Below, piece by piece: positions 6,714-13,710 of a stretch of DNA of 14,027 nucleotides. Within the stretch, counting starts at the first letter, position 1; every line of letters starts with the position of its first letter. The stretch spans positions 1 through 14,027 of the forward strand of contig CAYSXQ010000020.1 in assembly GCA_964435085.1 (NCBI GenBank). The letters are read 5' to 3'. The position numbers were made by a program, and so were the translations under genes. The DNA comes from UBA917 sp964435085 (lineage in GTDB: Bacteria > Patescibacteriota > Patescibacteriia > Patescibacteriales > Patescibacteriaceae). Under the pieces are notes generated by a model. The model had not been told where the DNA came from, did no database searches, and worked only from the letters and a program-made list of their open reading frames with translations.

Positions 6714-6788
6714 GTTTGAAAGTTTAAAAGTTTGAAAGTTGAAAGTAGGTGATTATTTGAGAACTTTGTAACTTTTAAACTTTCTAAC
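6714..6788. repeat. Long A/T-rich hairpin built from GAAAGTTT words
   Basis: Arms of 27 nt (6714-6740 and 6762-6788) pair with three mismatches around a 21-nt loop containing AGGTGATTAT (6747-6756). The arms repeat GTTTGAAA-like words. It lies between lgt and yebC, ending 17 nt before the yebC ATG. The design matches the hairpin at 3943-4016, though the word differs. Confidence 0.7.
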
Positions 6789-6805
6789 TTTCAACTTCGT
6801 AATAT

Positions 6806-7519
6806 ATGTCTGGACACTCAAAATGGGCGACAACTAAAAGAGCTAAGGCGGTGGTGGATGCTAAGCGTGGTGCTACCTTCACTAAGCTTGCTAACCTCAT
6901 TATTATGAATGCGAAGAAAGGTGGCGATCCGGTCACTAATTTTTCTTTGCGTCTCGCGATTGATCGAGCACGCGCGGCGAATATGCCGAAGGATAACATT
7001 GAGCGAGCGATTAAGCGTGGTACCGGTGAGCTGGCTGGTGCGGCGATTGAAGAATTGATCTATGAGGGCATTGGTCCAGCGCAGTCGCAATTTATTGTCA
7101 GGTGTCTCACTGATAGCCGTAATCGCGCGGCAAGTTTGATTCGTCATATCTTTGATAAAGTTGGCGGCTCACTCTCTGCAGTGATGTGGAATTTTGAACT
7201 CAAAGGTGTGATTATGGTCTCGGCCTCGGAAGTGGCGAAAATTAATTTTGATGAGCTTGAACTTGAGCTAATTGACGCTGGGGCCTCGGATATTATTAAT
7301 GAAGCGGAGGGCTTAACTATTTACTCGGATACCGCTAATTTACAGGCGATTAAGAAGCTTTTGGAAGAAAAAGCGGTGGCTGTTGAGTCATCGGAAATTG
7401 AGTATGTGGCGAAGGAGAAAAGGGAATTGACCGAAGAAGAGCAGGAGAAGATTGAGAGATTTATTGAGGCTCTTGATGAGTGTGATGATGTGGCGGATTA
7501 TTATAGTAATGTGCTATAG
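6806..7519 (+). CDS. yebC: YebC/PmpR family protein (TACO1-like)
   Basis: A 237-residue protein of standard length for the family, starting MSGHSKWATTKRAKAVVDAKRG, the near-invariant opening. NMPKDNIERAIKRGTGEL and EGIGP follow as expected, with an acidic C-terminal part. YebC proteins were described as DNA-binding regulators (for example PmpR); relatives including mitochondrial TACO1 help translation of difficult sequences such as polyproline. Which role applies here cannot be read from the sequence. The next gene is ruvC, a neighbourhood conserved in many bacteria. No Shine-Dalgarno sequence precedes the ATG; the leader contains the long hairpin at 6714-6788. Confidence 0.95.
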   Translation: MSGHSKWATTKRAKAVVDAKRGATFTKLANLIIMNAKKGGDPVTNFSLRLAIDRARAANMPKDNIERAIKRGTGELAGAAIEELIYEGIGPAQSQFIVRCLTDSRNRAASLIRHIFDKVGGSLSAVMWNFELKGVIMVSASEVAKINFDELELELIDAGASDIINEAEGLTIYSDTANLQAIKKLLEEKAVAVESSEIEYVAKEKRELTEEEQEKIERFIEALDECDDVADYYSNVL

Positions 7520-7537
7520 AATTTCAAATTTAAAATT

Positions 7538-7637
7538 NNNNNNNNNNNNNNNNNNNNNNNNNNNNNNNNNNNNNNNNNNNNNNNNNNNNNNNNNNNNNNN
7601 NNNNNNNNNNNNNNNNNNNNNNNNNNNNNNNNNNNNN
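7538..7637. other. Scaffold gap (100 N) between yebC and ruvC
   Basis: Exactly 100 N's. The left flank (AATTTCAAATTTAAAATT, 7520-7537) is low-complexity A/T sequence and the right flank begins AAATT. A hairpin repeat like the others in this window may have broken the assembly here; that is inference. Confidence 0.9.
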
Positions 7638-7642
7638 AAATT

Positions 7643-8131
7643 ATGATTATCCTCGGCATCGACCCCGGCATCGCTGACACTGGCTATGGTTTAATTGAGC
7701 ATAATCAGAAAGGTGATTTGGTTTGTTTGACTTATGGTTCGATTAAGACCTCGAAGAATGATAGCTTAGTGGAAAGATTGTTTAGCTTGGCCGAGCAACT
7801 TGCAGCTTTGATCGATCAGTATAAGCCAGAGCTTGCGGCGATTGAAGAATTGTTTTTTTGTAATAATGCTAAGACGGCTTTGGTGGTTGGTCAGGCTAGG
7901 GGTGTGGCGATGTTGGTTTGTCGGCAGGCTGGCCTGCGACCCTTGTCTTATACTCCGCTGCAGGTGAAGCAGGCGGTTACTACTTATGGTGGTGCGGACA
8001 AGGCTCAGGTGCAGAGGATGGTGAAACTTTTGCTTAATCTCAAGGAAACTCCGAAGCCTGATGATGCGGCGGACGCGCTCGCGATTGCGATTTGTGCGTC
8101 GGGAAGTAGTGAATTATTGGCTAGAAAATAG
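7643..8131 (+). CDS. ruvC: Holliday junction resolvase RuvC
   Basis: RuvC cuts four-way junctions symmetrically as a dimer in recombinational repair. The 162-residue protein has the usual length and fold. MIILGIDPGIADTGYG carries catalytic Asp7, AAIEELFF carries the Glu (E68 or E69), and PDDAADALAIAI carries the last two acids (D141 and D144), matching the D/E/D/D set of the E. coli enzyme. The ATG lies 5 nt after the N run; the start is fixed by homology. It follows yebC, the conserved order, but ruvA and ruvB do not follow: a promoter and a hydrolase gene come next. Confidence 0.96.
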   Translation: MIILGIDPGIADTGYGLIEHNQKGDLVCLTYGSIKTSKNDSLVERLFSLAEQLAALIDQYKPELAAIEELFFCNNAKTALVVGQARGVAMLVCRQAGLRPLSYTPLQVKQAVTTYGGADKAQVQRMVKLLLNLKETPKPDDAADALAIAICASGSSELLARK

Positions 8132-8141
8132 AAAGACTTGT

Positions 8142-8170
8142 TTGACAGGGGTTTGGCTATAAAGTATATT
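8142..8170 (+). promoter_or_regulatory. Promoter of the hydrolase-membrane protein-gyrA cluster
   Basis: A consensus TTGACA (8142-8147), a 17-nt spacer and TATATT (8165-8170) lie 11 nt after the ruvC stop. Initiation near 8177 leaves an A/T-rich leader of about 108 nt with short inverted repeats, for example AAGAATTCTT, before the hydrolase ATG. Confidence 0.75.
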
Positions 8171-8284
8171 ATTAGTATAGAAGTTAAAAGGAAAATCTAA
8201 AAAGTAAAAAGAATTCTTAAAAATTATTTTCTGAATATTTACGATTGAATTCTTAATCTTAAAATTGCTAATTTTTAATTGAAT

Positions 8285-8932
8285 ATGTATATAACTTGGT
8301 TGGGTCACAGTGCTTTTAAATTTCAAGACAAGCTTAATGCTGAGGGTTTTACCGTGACGACTGATCCTTTTGATTCTGATGAGACAGGGCTTAAGATGCC
8401 TAGTTTTGATGCCGATATTGTGACAGTGAGTCATGATCATAAGGATCATAATTATCTCAAGGCATTACGCAAGGATCCATTTCTCATTAATACGGCTGGT
8501 GAATTTGAGTACATGGGCGTGTATGTCGAAGGTATTGATTCTTATCATGACGATGAGAAAGGTGCTAAGCGAGGGCGAAATGTTATTTTTCGCTTTGATT
8601 TTGCGGATATTTCGATTGCGCACTTAGGCGACCTTGGTCATATCCTGACTGATAAGCAGATTGAGCGACTTGAGGGTGTTGATGTGCTGCTAGTGCCGAT
8701 CGGTGGTGTTTATACAATTGATGCGAAGAAGGCGGTTGAAGTAATTAATCAATTGGAGCCACGTGTGGTTATTCCGATGCATTATCAAGTTGATGGTCTT
8801 AAATATGAGCTTGATGGCTTAGAGAAATTCATCAAGGAGTTTGGTGTAGCGCCTGAGTATGAAGAGAAATTGAAGATTAGTAAGAAGGATTTACCAACTG
8901 ATGCGACGCGATTGATTATTTTAAAAATTTAA
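8285..8932 (+). CDS. Metallo-beta-lactamase-fold hydrolase (UPF0173-like)
   Basis: A 215-residue protein of the MBL superfamily. It opens MYITWLGHSAFKF, typical of the UPF0173/YtnP-like branch, followed by TDPFD. The metal-binding HxHxDH motif is HDHKDH (residues 50-55). GDLGH contributes the next metal ligands, and PMHYQ holds the later His. Family members are metal-dependent hydrolases of unknown cellular substrate. I chose the ATG at 8285, which matches the usual N-terminus, although a TTG two codons earlier is possible. It is the first gene after a strong promoter and is followed 4 nt later by a small membrane protein, then gyrA. Confidence 0.88.
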   Translation: MYITWLGHSAFKFQDKLNAEGFTVTTDPFDSDETGLKMPSFDADIVTVSHDHKDHNYLKALRKDPFLINTAGEFEYMGVYVEGIDSYHDDEKGAKRGRNVIFRFDFADISIAHLGDLGHILTDKQIERLEGVDVLLVPIGGVYTIDAKKAVEVINQLEPRVVIPMHYQVDGLKYELDGLEKFIKEFGVAPEYEEKLKISKKDLPTDATRLIILKI

Positions 8933-8936
8933 TAGT

Positions 8937-9425
8937 ATGCCAAGGGGGAGACAAATCACAATTAAGACTGGCCTCAAAAGGCCTAGCAACAAGCGTGGGA
9001 TGAAGGCAGAGGTTAATCAAGAGCAAGTAGAGCGAATCAAAGCGATGCTTGATCAAGAAGAGGAGAATATTGAGAAAGATTTGCGCAGAGAGATGACGAG
9101 AATGATTGACGAAAGGCAACTTGCCATGAGTCATGAGCTCGGGGATATGAATAGTAAAAATAAGCGACTGATTATGTGGATTGGTGTGTCGCTGATTATG
9201 TTAGTGATTGTTGGTTTTTGGGTCTTGAGCTTAGACTGGAGCGTGGAGCGACCCTATGCAGAGAGCGTGAAACAGATTGATCCTAAGTCGTTATCAGAGT
9301 ACAAGGATAATTTGGATAAAACTTTTGAGGAAGTGATGACACAGATTGATCAGTTGAAGGTTCAATCGGTTCAGATCACTAGTAGTTCAGAACCGAGTCT
9401 AACTACCGGAACACTGCCAAAATAA
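8937..9425 (+). CDS. Hypothetical single-helix membrane protein with cytoplasmic coiled coil
   Basis: A 162-residue protein that I do not recognise. A basic N-terminus (MPRGRQITIKTGLKRPSNKR) is followed by a highly charged helical stretch (about 26-66, heptad-like Glu/Lys/Arg with Ile/Leu), probably a coiled coil. One membrane helix comes next (about 78-98), then an outside segment rich in Asp, Lys and Ser ending in a Ser/Thr-rich tail. The positive-inside rule puts the N-terminus in the cytoplasm. It starts 4 nt after the hydrolase stop and ends 16 nt before gyrA, so it is cotranscribed with both. The starts of this gene and gyrA share the context AATAGTATGCC. Confidence 0.7.
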   Translation: MPRGRQITIKTGLKRPSNKRGMKAEVNQEQVERIKAMLDQEEENIEKDLRREMTRMIDERQLAMSHELGDMNSKNKRLIMWIGVSLIMLVIVGFWVLSLDWSVERPYAESVKQIDPKSLSEYKDNLDKTFEEVMTQIDQLKVQSVQITSSSEPSLTTGTLPK

Positions 9426-9441
9426 TTAATTTAGAAATAGT

Positions 9442-11970
9442 ATGCCGAAACAAAGTGAATTAGTGCCAGAGGAGAATGCAGCTAGTGCTGATGCTGACGG
9501 AGCTAAGAAAGCGCCGATACAATTTAATATTTTAGACGGACAGCTCGAGCCGCAATCAATTGTTACTGAAATGAAGACGGCTTATTTGGATTATGCCATG
9601 AGCGTTATTGTCAGTCGAGCTTTGCCTGATGTGCGCGATGGTCTCAAGCCCGTCCATCGTCGTATTCTCTACGCAATGTGGAATGTAGGACTTAGAGCCG
9701 GTGGTAAATTCCGTAAGTCAGCAACCGTCGTCGGTGAAGTGCTGGGTAAATATCACCCTCATGGTGATGCCGCTGTGTATGATTCGATGGTGCGTATGGC
9801 ACAGAGTTTCTCGATGCGTTATCCGCTAGTCAAAGGTCAAGGTAACTTCGGTTCGATGGACGGTGATAATGCGGCGGCTATGCGTTATACCGAAGCTAAG
9901 CTCAGCTATCTAGCTGAAGAAATGCTGTTTGATATTGACAAGAACACTGTGGACTTTGCGCCGAACTTTGATGGTTCTCATCAAGAGCCACGAGTACTAC
10001 CAGCGCGTTTACCTAACTTGCTACTTAATGGCAGTATGGGTATTGCCGTGGGTATGGCGACAAATATTCCGCCACATAACTTGCGTGAACTATGTACCGC
10101 TATTGTTAAATTGATTGATAATCCGGAGCTGTCAGTAGAGGAGATCATGGAAGACGTGCAGGGTCCAGATTTTCCGACTGGTGGTATTATTTATAACAAG
10201 AAAGATATTTTGCAGGCTTACACAACTGGTCGCGGTGGTATCGTGATGCGTGGTAAGGCGGAAATTGTAGAAAATAAAAAAGGTGAATGCCAGATTATTA
10301 TTAGTGAAATTCCTTATCAGCTAAATAAATCAAGCTTGGTGGAGAAGATTGCTGATCTTATTAAAGAAAAGAAGATTGAAGGCGTGCGTGACTTGCGTGA
10401 TGAGTCAGGCAAGGAAGGTGTGCGTATCGTTCTTGATCTCAAGAAAGACTCTTTCCCAAAGAAGATTTTGAACAGTCTTTATAACAAAACTCCTTTGCAA
10501 GATACTTACCATGTGAACTTACTCGCTCTGGTTGACGGTATTCAGCCTAAGGTTTTGAATATTAAGGTTGCGCTTGAAGAATACATTAAGCATCGTGAAG
10601 AAGTGATTAAGCGTCGGACACAGTTTGAACTTGATCGTGCTCGCGCCCGTGCGCACATCTTGGATGGTTTGATGATTGCGCTCTTGCACATTGATGAAAT
10701 TATTAAGATCATCAAGGCTTCGAAAGACAAGGATGACGCGAGACAGAATTTGATTAAGAAATTTAAATTATCAGAATTGCAGGCGGCGGCGATTGTCGAA
10801 ATGCGTCTGGGTCAACTCGCTGGTCTTGAGCGACTACATGTGGAAACTGAACTTAAAGAAAAGACGCAGTTGATTAAGGATTTAGAAAAGATTTTGGGCT
10901 CACGTGAGATCGTGCTGACTATGATCAAGACTGACATCAAGGAGGTGTCTGATAAGTACGGCGATGAGCGCCGGACTAAGGTTGTAGCTCGTGGCTTTAA
11001 GGAATTTAGTGTCGAGGATCTAGTGCCAAATGAAGAAGCTGTTGTCATGATGACCCGTGATGGTTATTTGAAGCGTATGCCTTATGACACCTTTAAGACT
11101 CAGTCGAGAGGTGGTAAGGGTGTGGTTGGTCTGACTACTAAAGAAGAGGATGGTGTGGAATTTATGTTCACAACTATGACTCATGATGATTTGCTGTTCT
11201 TCACTACTCGTGGTCGTGTCTTTCAACTTAAGGGTTATGAAATTCCGCAGGCACAACGAACGGCTAAAGGGCAGGCGATTGTGAACTTCTTGTCAATTCC
11301 AAGTCAAGAGAAGGTGACTAGTATTTTGCCTTTGTCGAAGCTTGCTGATGTCAAATATTTATTCTTTGCGACTGAGAAGGGTCTAGTTAAGAAAGTAGAA
11401 ATCAAAGATTTTGAGAACGTCAGGCGTAGTGGTTTGGTAGCTATCAAGCTGAAGGATGATGACAAGCTCATCTGGACCAAACCAACTTCTGGCTCGGACA
11501 CAGTACAACTGGTTACGGCTGGCGGTCAGGCTATTCATTTTAATGAATCAGATGTGCGTGATATGGGTCGTGGTGCGGCCGGTGTCTTTGGCATTAAACT
11601 TAAGCGCAGCGATCGAGTTGTGGGTATGGGTGTAGTCAAGGATGGTAAAGTTAAGGGCTATCAAGTCTTGTCAGTGATGGCAAATGGCTATGGTAAGCGG
11701 ACTGATCTAGCTGACTACAAGATTCAGGGTCGTGGTGGCTCGGGTATTAAGACAGCTAAGATTACAACCAAGACTGGTGGTCTTACTAACGCCTTTGTGG
11801 TGAATAATGAAAAAATGCAGGATCGTGATTTGGTGATTATTTCTGCTAAGGGTCAGGTGATCCGTTTGCCATATAAGACGGTGAGTGAATCTGGTCGTGA
11901 CACACAGGGTGTGCGTCTGATGCGTTTTAAAGAAGCTGATGATGAAGTGGCGGCGGTAACTTGGATTTGA
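9442..11970 (+). CDS. gyrA: DNA gyrase subunit A
   Basis: GyrA breaks and rejoins DNA to introduce negative supercoils together with GyrB. The 842-residue protein has an N-terminal extension of about 27 residues, then the breakage-reunion domain: MKTAYLDYAMSVIVSRALPD, KYHPHGDAAVYD, and AAMRYTEAKL with the catalytic Tyr149 (Tyr122 in E. coli). The C-terminal beta-pinwheel contains a GyrA box, QSRGGKG (554-560), which separates GyrA from ParC; the usual second Arg is Ser. At the position of E. coli Ser83 there is Ala (A110), while Asp87 is kept (D114). The gene ends the cluster that starts at the 8142 promoter. No Shine-Dalgarno sequence is present, and gyrB is not in the window. Confidence 0.97.
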   Translation: MPKQSELVPEENAASADADGAKKAPIQFNILDGQLEPQSIVTEMKTAYLDYAMSVIVSRALPDVRDGLKPVHRRILYAMWNVGLRAGGKFRKSATVVGEVLGKYHPHGDAAVYDSMVRMAQSFSMRYPLVKGQGNFGSMDGDNAAAMRYTEAKLSYLAEEMLFDIDKNTVDFAPNFDGSHQEPRVLPARLPNLLLNGSMGIAVGMATNIPPHNLRELCTAIVKLIDNPELSVEEIMEDVQGPDFPTGGIIYNKKDILQAYTTGRGGIVMRGKAEIVENKKGECQIIISEIPYQLNKSSLVEKIADLIKEKKIEGVRDLRDESGKEGVRIVLDLKKDSFPKKILNSLYNKTPLQDTYHVNLLALVDGIQPKVLNIKVALEEYIKHREEVIKRRTQFELDRARARAHILDGLMIALLHIDEIIKIIKASKDKDDARQNLIKKFKLSELQAAAIVEMRLGQLAGLERLHVETELKEKTQLIKDLEKILGSREIVLTMIKTDIKEVSDKYGDERRTKVVARGFKEFSVEDLVPNEEAVVMMTRDGYLKRMPYDTFKTQSRGGKGVVGLTTKEEDGVEFMFTTMTHDDLLFFTTRGRVFQLKGYEIPQAQRTAKGQAIVNFLSIPSQEKVTSILPLSKLADVKYLFFATEKGLVKKVEIKDFENVRRSGLVAIKLKDDDKLIWTKPTSGSDTVQLVTAGGQAIHFNESDVRDMGRGAAGVFGIKLKRSDRVVGMGVVKDGKVKGYQVLSVMANGYGKRTDLADYKIQGRGGSGIKTAKITTKTGGLTNAFVVNNEKMQDRDLVIISAKGQVIRLPYKTVSESGRDTQGVRLMRFKEADDEVAAVTWI

Positions 11971-12058
11971 CAGTGCTGGGGCCATAAACTAAAATAAATT
12001 AAAATATTTGGTTTTGTGTCTTGGCTTGTCTGAGGAGGCAGCTTGAGTCACTTCATTA

Positions 12059-13153
12059 TTGGATCAAAGATTTAAAAAATTAATTAAGAGTCTCGCTAAG
12101 GAGGTCGAGGCGCTAAAGATTATCAAAGATATGATTGATCTAAAAAAACAGAAAATGTTGCCAATCTTGGGAGTAGTAATCATTCTCTTGATCGCAGGTA
12201 TTTACATGTCTCAAAAGGGAGGCGTGTCTATGGGTAAAAATATTAGCCCAATGGAAGCTAAGAACAAGGCTGAGGCTTTCGTTCGTGATACCTTGCTTGG
12301 TGGCAAGACTCAATTTACTATTTCTGATGCGACTGAATATGCCGGTCTTTACAAAATGAGCATTACTCTCGAAGGCGGTGGTGATCCAATCGACTCTTAT
12401 ATGACTAAGGATGGTAAGATTTTCTTGCCACAGGGTATGGATATTGCCAAGATGACCGCTGAAGCTGGTGGTGCTACTGCCGATGCTGGTGGTCAAGCTG
12501 CTGAGCCAGTAGCTCAGGTGGCAACTAAGTCTGACAAGCCAAAGGTAGAGCTTTTTGTCATGAGTCACTGTCCTTATGGTACTCAGGCAGAGAAGGGTAT
12601 TATCCCTGTCGTGAAGGCTTTGGGTAGTAAGATTGACTTCCAGATTAAGTTTGTCGACTATGCGATGCATGAGAAGAAAGAAATCGATGAACAGACTCGT
12701 CAGTATTGTATTAATAAAGAACAGGCTCCTAAGTTTATTCCTTATCTAGAATGTTTCCTTAAGGCTGGTGATAGCGCTAGCTGTTTGAAGGAACAGAAGG
12801 TTGATGAGAAGAAGCTCGCTTCTTGCATCACTGCTACTGATAAGCAATTCAAGATCACTGAATCTTATAACAACAAGGATTCTTGGGGCAGTCAGTTCCC
12901 TCCATTTGCTATCCACAAGGCTGAAAACACTAAGTATGGTGTCCAAGGTTCACCAACTCTAGTCATCAACGGCGAGCAAATCAGCTCTGGTCGTGATGCC
13001 GCTAGCTTTGCTAAGGCAATCTGTGGTGCATTTACTGACGGTAAGGCACCTAAGGAATGTTCTAACACTTTCGCTTCTGCAAGTCCTGCTCCAGGCTTTG
13101 GTACTGGTACCCAGGCTGCTGGTTCTGGATCTGATGCGGCACAGTGTAACTAG
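12059..13153 (+). CDS. Membrane-anchored thioredoxin-fold protein with a CPYG active-site motif
   Basis: A protein of up to 364 residues. After a charged N-terminus comes a membrane helix or uncleaved signal (about 33-51, MLPILGVVIILLIAGIYMS). A small domain of about 80 residues follows (AEAFVRDTLLGG to LPQGMDIAKM), then an Ala/Gly-rich linker, then a thioredoxin-like domain: VELFVMSHCPYGTQAEKG with the active-site Cys, several further Cys (QYC, YLEC, SCLKEQ), and GSPTLVING, the cis-Pro loop of DsbA-like folds. The motif is CPYG, not CxxC, so the usual resolving Cys is absent. The tail is Gly/Ser/Ala rich and ends QCN. A periplasm-like or extracytoplasmic thiol role is likely; substrate unknown. 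The start is uncertain: TTG at 12059, ATG at 12131 or ATG at 12155. A clear terminator follows. Confidence 0.8.
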   Translation: MDQRFKKLIKSLAKEVEALKIIKDMIDLKKQKMLPILGVVIILLIAGIYMSQKGGVSMGKNISPMEAKNKAEAFVRDTLLGGKTQFTISDATEYAGLYKMSITLEGGGDPIDSYMTKDGKIFLPQGMDIAKMTAEAGGATADAGGQAAEPVAQVATKSDKPKVELFVMSHCPYGTQAEKGIIPVVKALGSKIDFQIKFVDYAMHEKKEIDEQTRQYCINKEQAPKFIPYLECFLKAGDSASCLKEQKVDEKKLASCITATDKQFKITESYNNKDSWGSQFPPFAIHKAENTKYGVQGSPTLVINGEQISSGRDAASFAKAICGAFTDGKAPKECSNTFASASPAPGFGTGTQAAGSGSDAAQCN

Positions 13154-13168
13154 TTAGAAATGATTTTG

Positions 13169-13198
13169 AAAAGCCTCTCGTGTTTGGGAGGCTTTTTT
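13169..13198 (+). terminator. Intrinsic terminator of the thioredoxin-fold gene
   Basis: AAAAGCCTC (13169-13177) pairs perfectly with GAGGCTTTT (13188-13196) around a 10-nt loop and runs into six T's. It begins 16 nt after the stop codon. Confidence 0.9.
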
Positions 13199-13211
13199 AA
13201 TTTCCAGTTTT

Positions 13212-13427
13212 CAATTTTCAATTTCCAAACAATTTCCAAATCCCAAGTTCCAATTTCCAAATAAATCACAAATCTCAAATAAAGTGTTATATTGGTGAAT
13301 GATGGTATGACAGGAATTTTGTAACCTGTCTGCCGGCAGGCAGGTTTGGAGCTTGAAATTTATTTGGAAATTGGAACTTGGGATTTGTAATTTAAAGAAT
13401 TGTGATTTGTTTGGACATTGAAAATTG
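13212..13427. repeat. Nested inverted-repeat element in the intergenic region
   Basis: A perfect 30-bp inverted repeat (13237-13266 with 13358-13387) lies inside a second pair of 21-nt arms (13212-13232 with 13407-13427, one mismatch). Arms are made of words such as AATTTCCAA and CCCAAGTTCC. The central part holds a GC-rich palindrome (13323-13346). The right side carries about 19 unpaired extra bases between inner and outer arms. No ORF is present, so it is not an autonomous element. Confidence 0.8.
13323..13346. repeat. GC-rich palindrome centred on CTGCCGGCAG
   Basis: A 24-nt palindrome with one T/G wobble pair, reading AACCTG...CAGGTT outside a CTGCCGGCAG core. It sits in the middle of the larger inverted repeat. 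I recall similar GC-rich palindromes as abundant in genomes of Parcubacteria-type organisms; that comparison is from memory. Confidence 0.7.
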
Positions 13428-13483
13428 GAAAAGGAAATTAGTCCCTTTTGTTGATTTCTGTGGGTATTTAATTTTTATTAATT

Positions 13484-13499
13484 ATTGGGTTGACCCAAT
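13484..13499. promoter_or_regulatory. 16-bp palindrome upstream of the rRNA promoter (possible operator)
   Basis: ATTGGGT-TG-ACCCAAT is a perfect inverted repeat with 7-bp arms, about 75 bp upstream of the -35 box of the 23S promoter. The stretch 13428-13573 otherwise shows only A/T-rich sequence and a weak TGGCTAA/TTAGCCA pair (13499-13505 with 13523-13529). A regulator site is possible but unproven. Confidence 0.35.
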
Positions 13500-13573
13500 G
13501 GCTAATAATTAGATAGGTCTTTTTAGCCAATATTAGTCATAAATATTACTAGAAAAGAAGAATTGGCCTGCTC

Positions 13574-13601
13574 TTGACACTTAATTTATTTACTGTATAA
13601 T
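13574..13601 (+). promoter_or_regulatory. Promoter of the 23S rRNA leader
   Basis: Consensus TTGACA (13574-13579) and TATAAT (13596-13601) with a 16-nt spacer. Initiation near 13608 would be about 190 nt before the mature 23S 5' end. Both boxes match the sigma70 consensus fully, as expected for an rRNA promoter. Confidence 0.85.
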
Positions 13602-13607
13602 TGAACT

Positions 13608-13710
13608 TATCAAATAAAATATGATAAATCATCAATTAAGACTCCATATAAACACTCGCGGTTAAAGATAAACCAATGTTTGGCTTATGACCGCTAGAAG
13701 CGGTTTTTTT
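13608..13710 (+). promoter_or_regulatory. Attenuator-like leader, or a short terminated RNA, upstream of 23S
   Basis: The predicted transcript ends in a compact intrinsic terminator: ACCGCT (13690-13695), loop AGA, AGCGGT (13699-13704), then T's to 13710. The terminator's left arm can instead pair with GCGGT at 13658-13662, giving a mutually exclusive alternative. Small hairpins GGTT/AACC (13660-13663 with 13671-13674) and CCAA/TTGG (13673-13676 with 13680-13683) also compete. A 14-codon ORF (ATG at 13621, TAA at 13663) ends on the antiterminator arm. No known riboswitch was recognised. It may be a stand-alone small RNA. Confidence 0.5.
13690..13710 (+). terminator. Intrinsic terminator between promoter and 23S rRNA
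   Basis: A 6-bp stem with a 3-nt loop followed by seven T's, lying between the consensus promoter and the start of 23S rRNA. Without antitermination it would stop rRNA transcription. Confidence 0.75.

Noticed and set aside
12098..12105. Shine-Dalgarno AAGGAGGT for a start at 12131
   Set aside because: It is 25 nt from the ATG, too far to act as a ribosome binding site.
12140..12670. Long minus-strand open frame opposite the thioredoxin-fold gene
   Set aside because: It lies entirely antisense to a well-supported gene and shows no domain or plausible start.
13212..13427. CRISPR array
   Set aside because: The repeats are inverted, not direct, with no regular spacers and no cas genes nearby.
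13490..13518. Additional promoter TTGACC followed by ATAGGT
   Set aside because: The -10 match is poor and the -35 is part of the palindrome; the consensus promoter at 13574-13601 is far better.
13570..13582. boxA-like antitermination sequence (TGCTCTTGACAC)
   Set aside because: It coincides with the -35 box of a consensus promoter and would not be transcribed from it. The match to boxA needs a deletion and a change.
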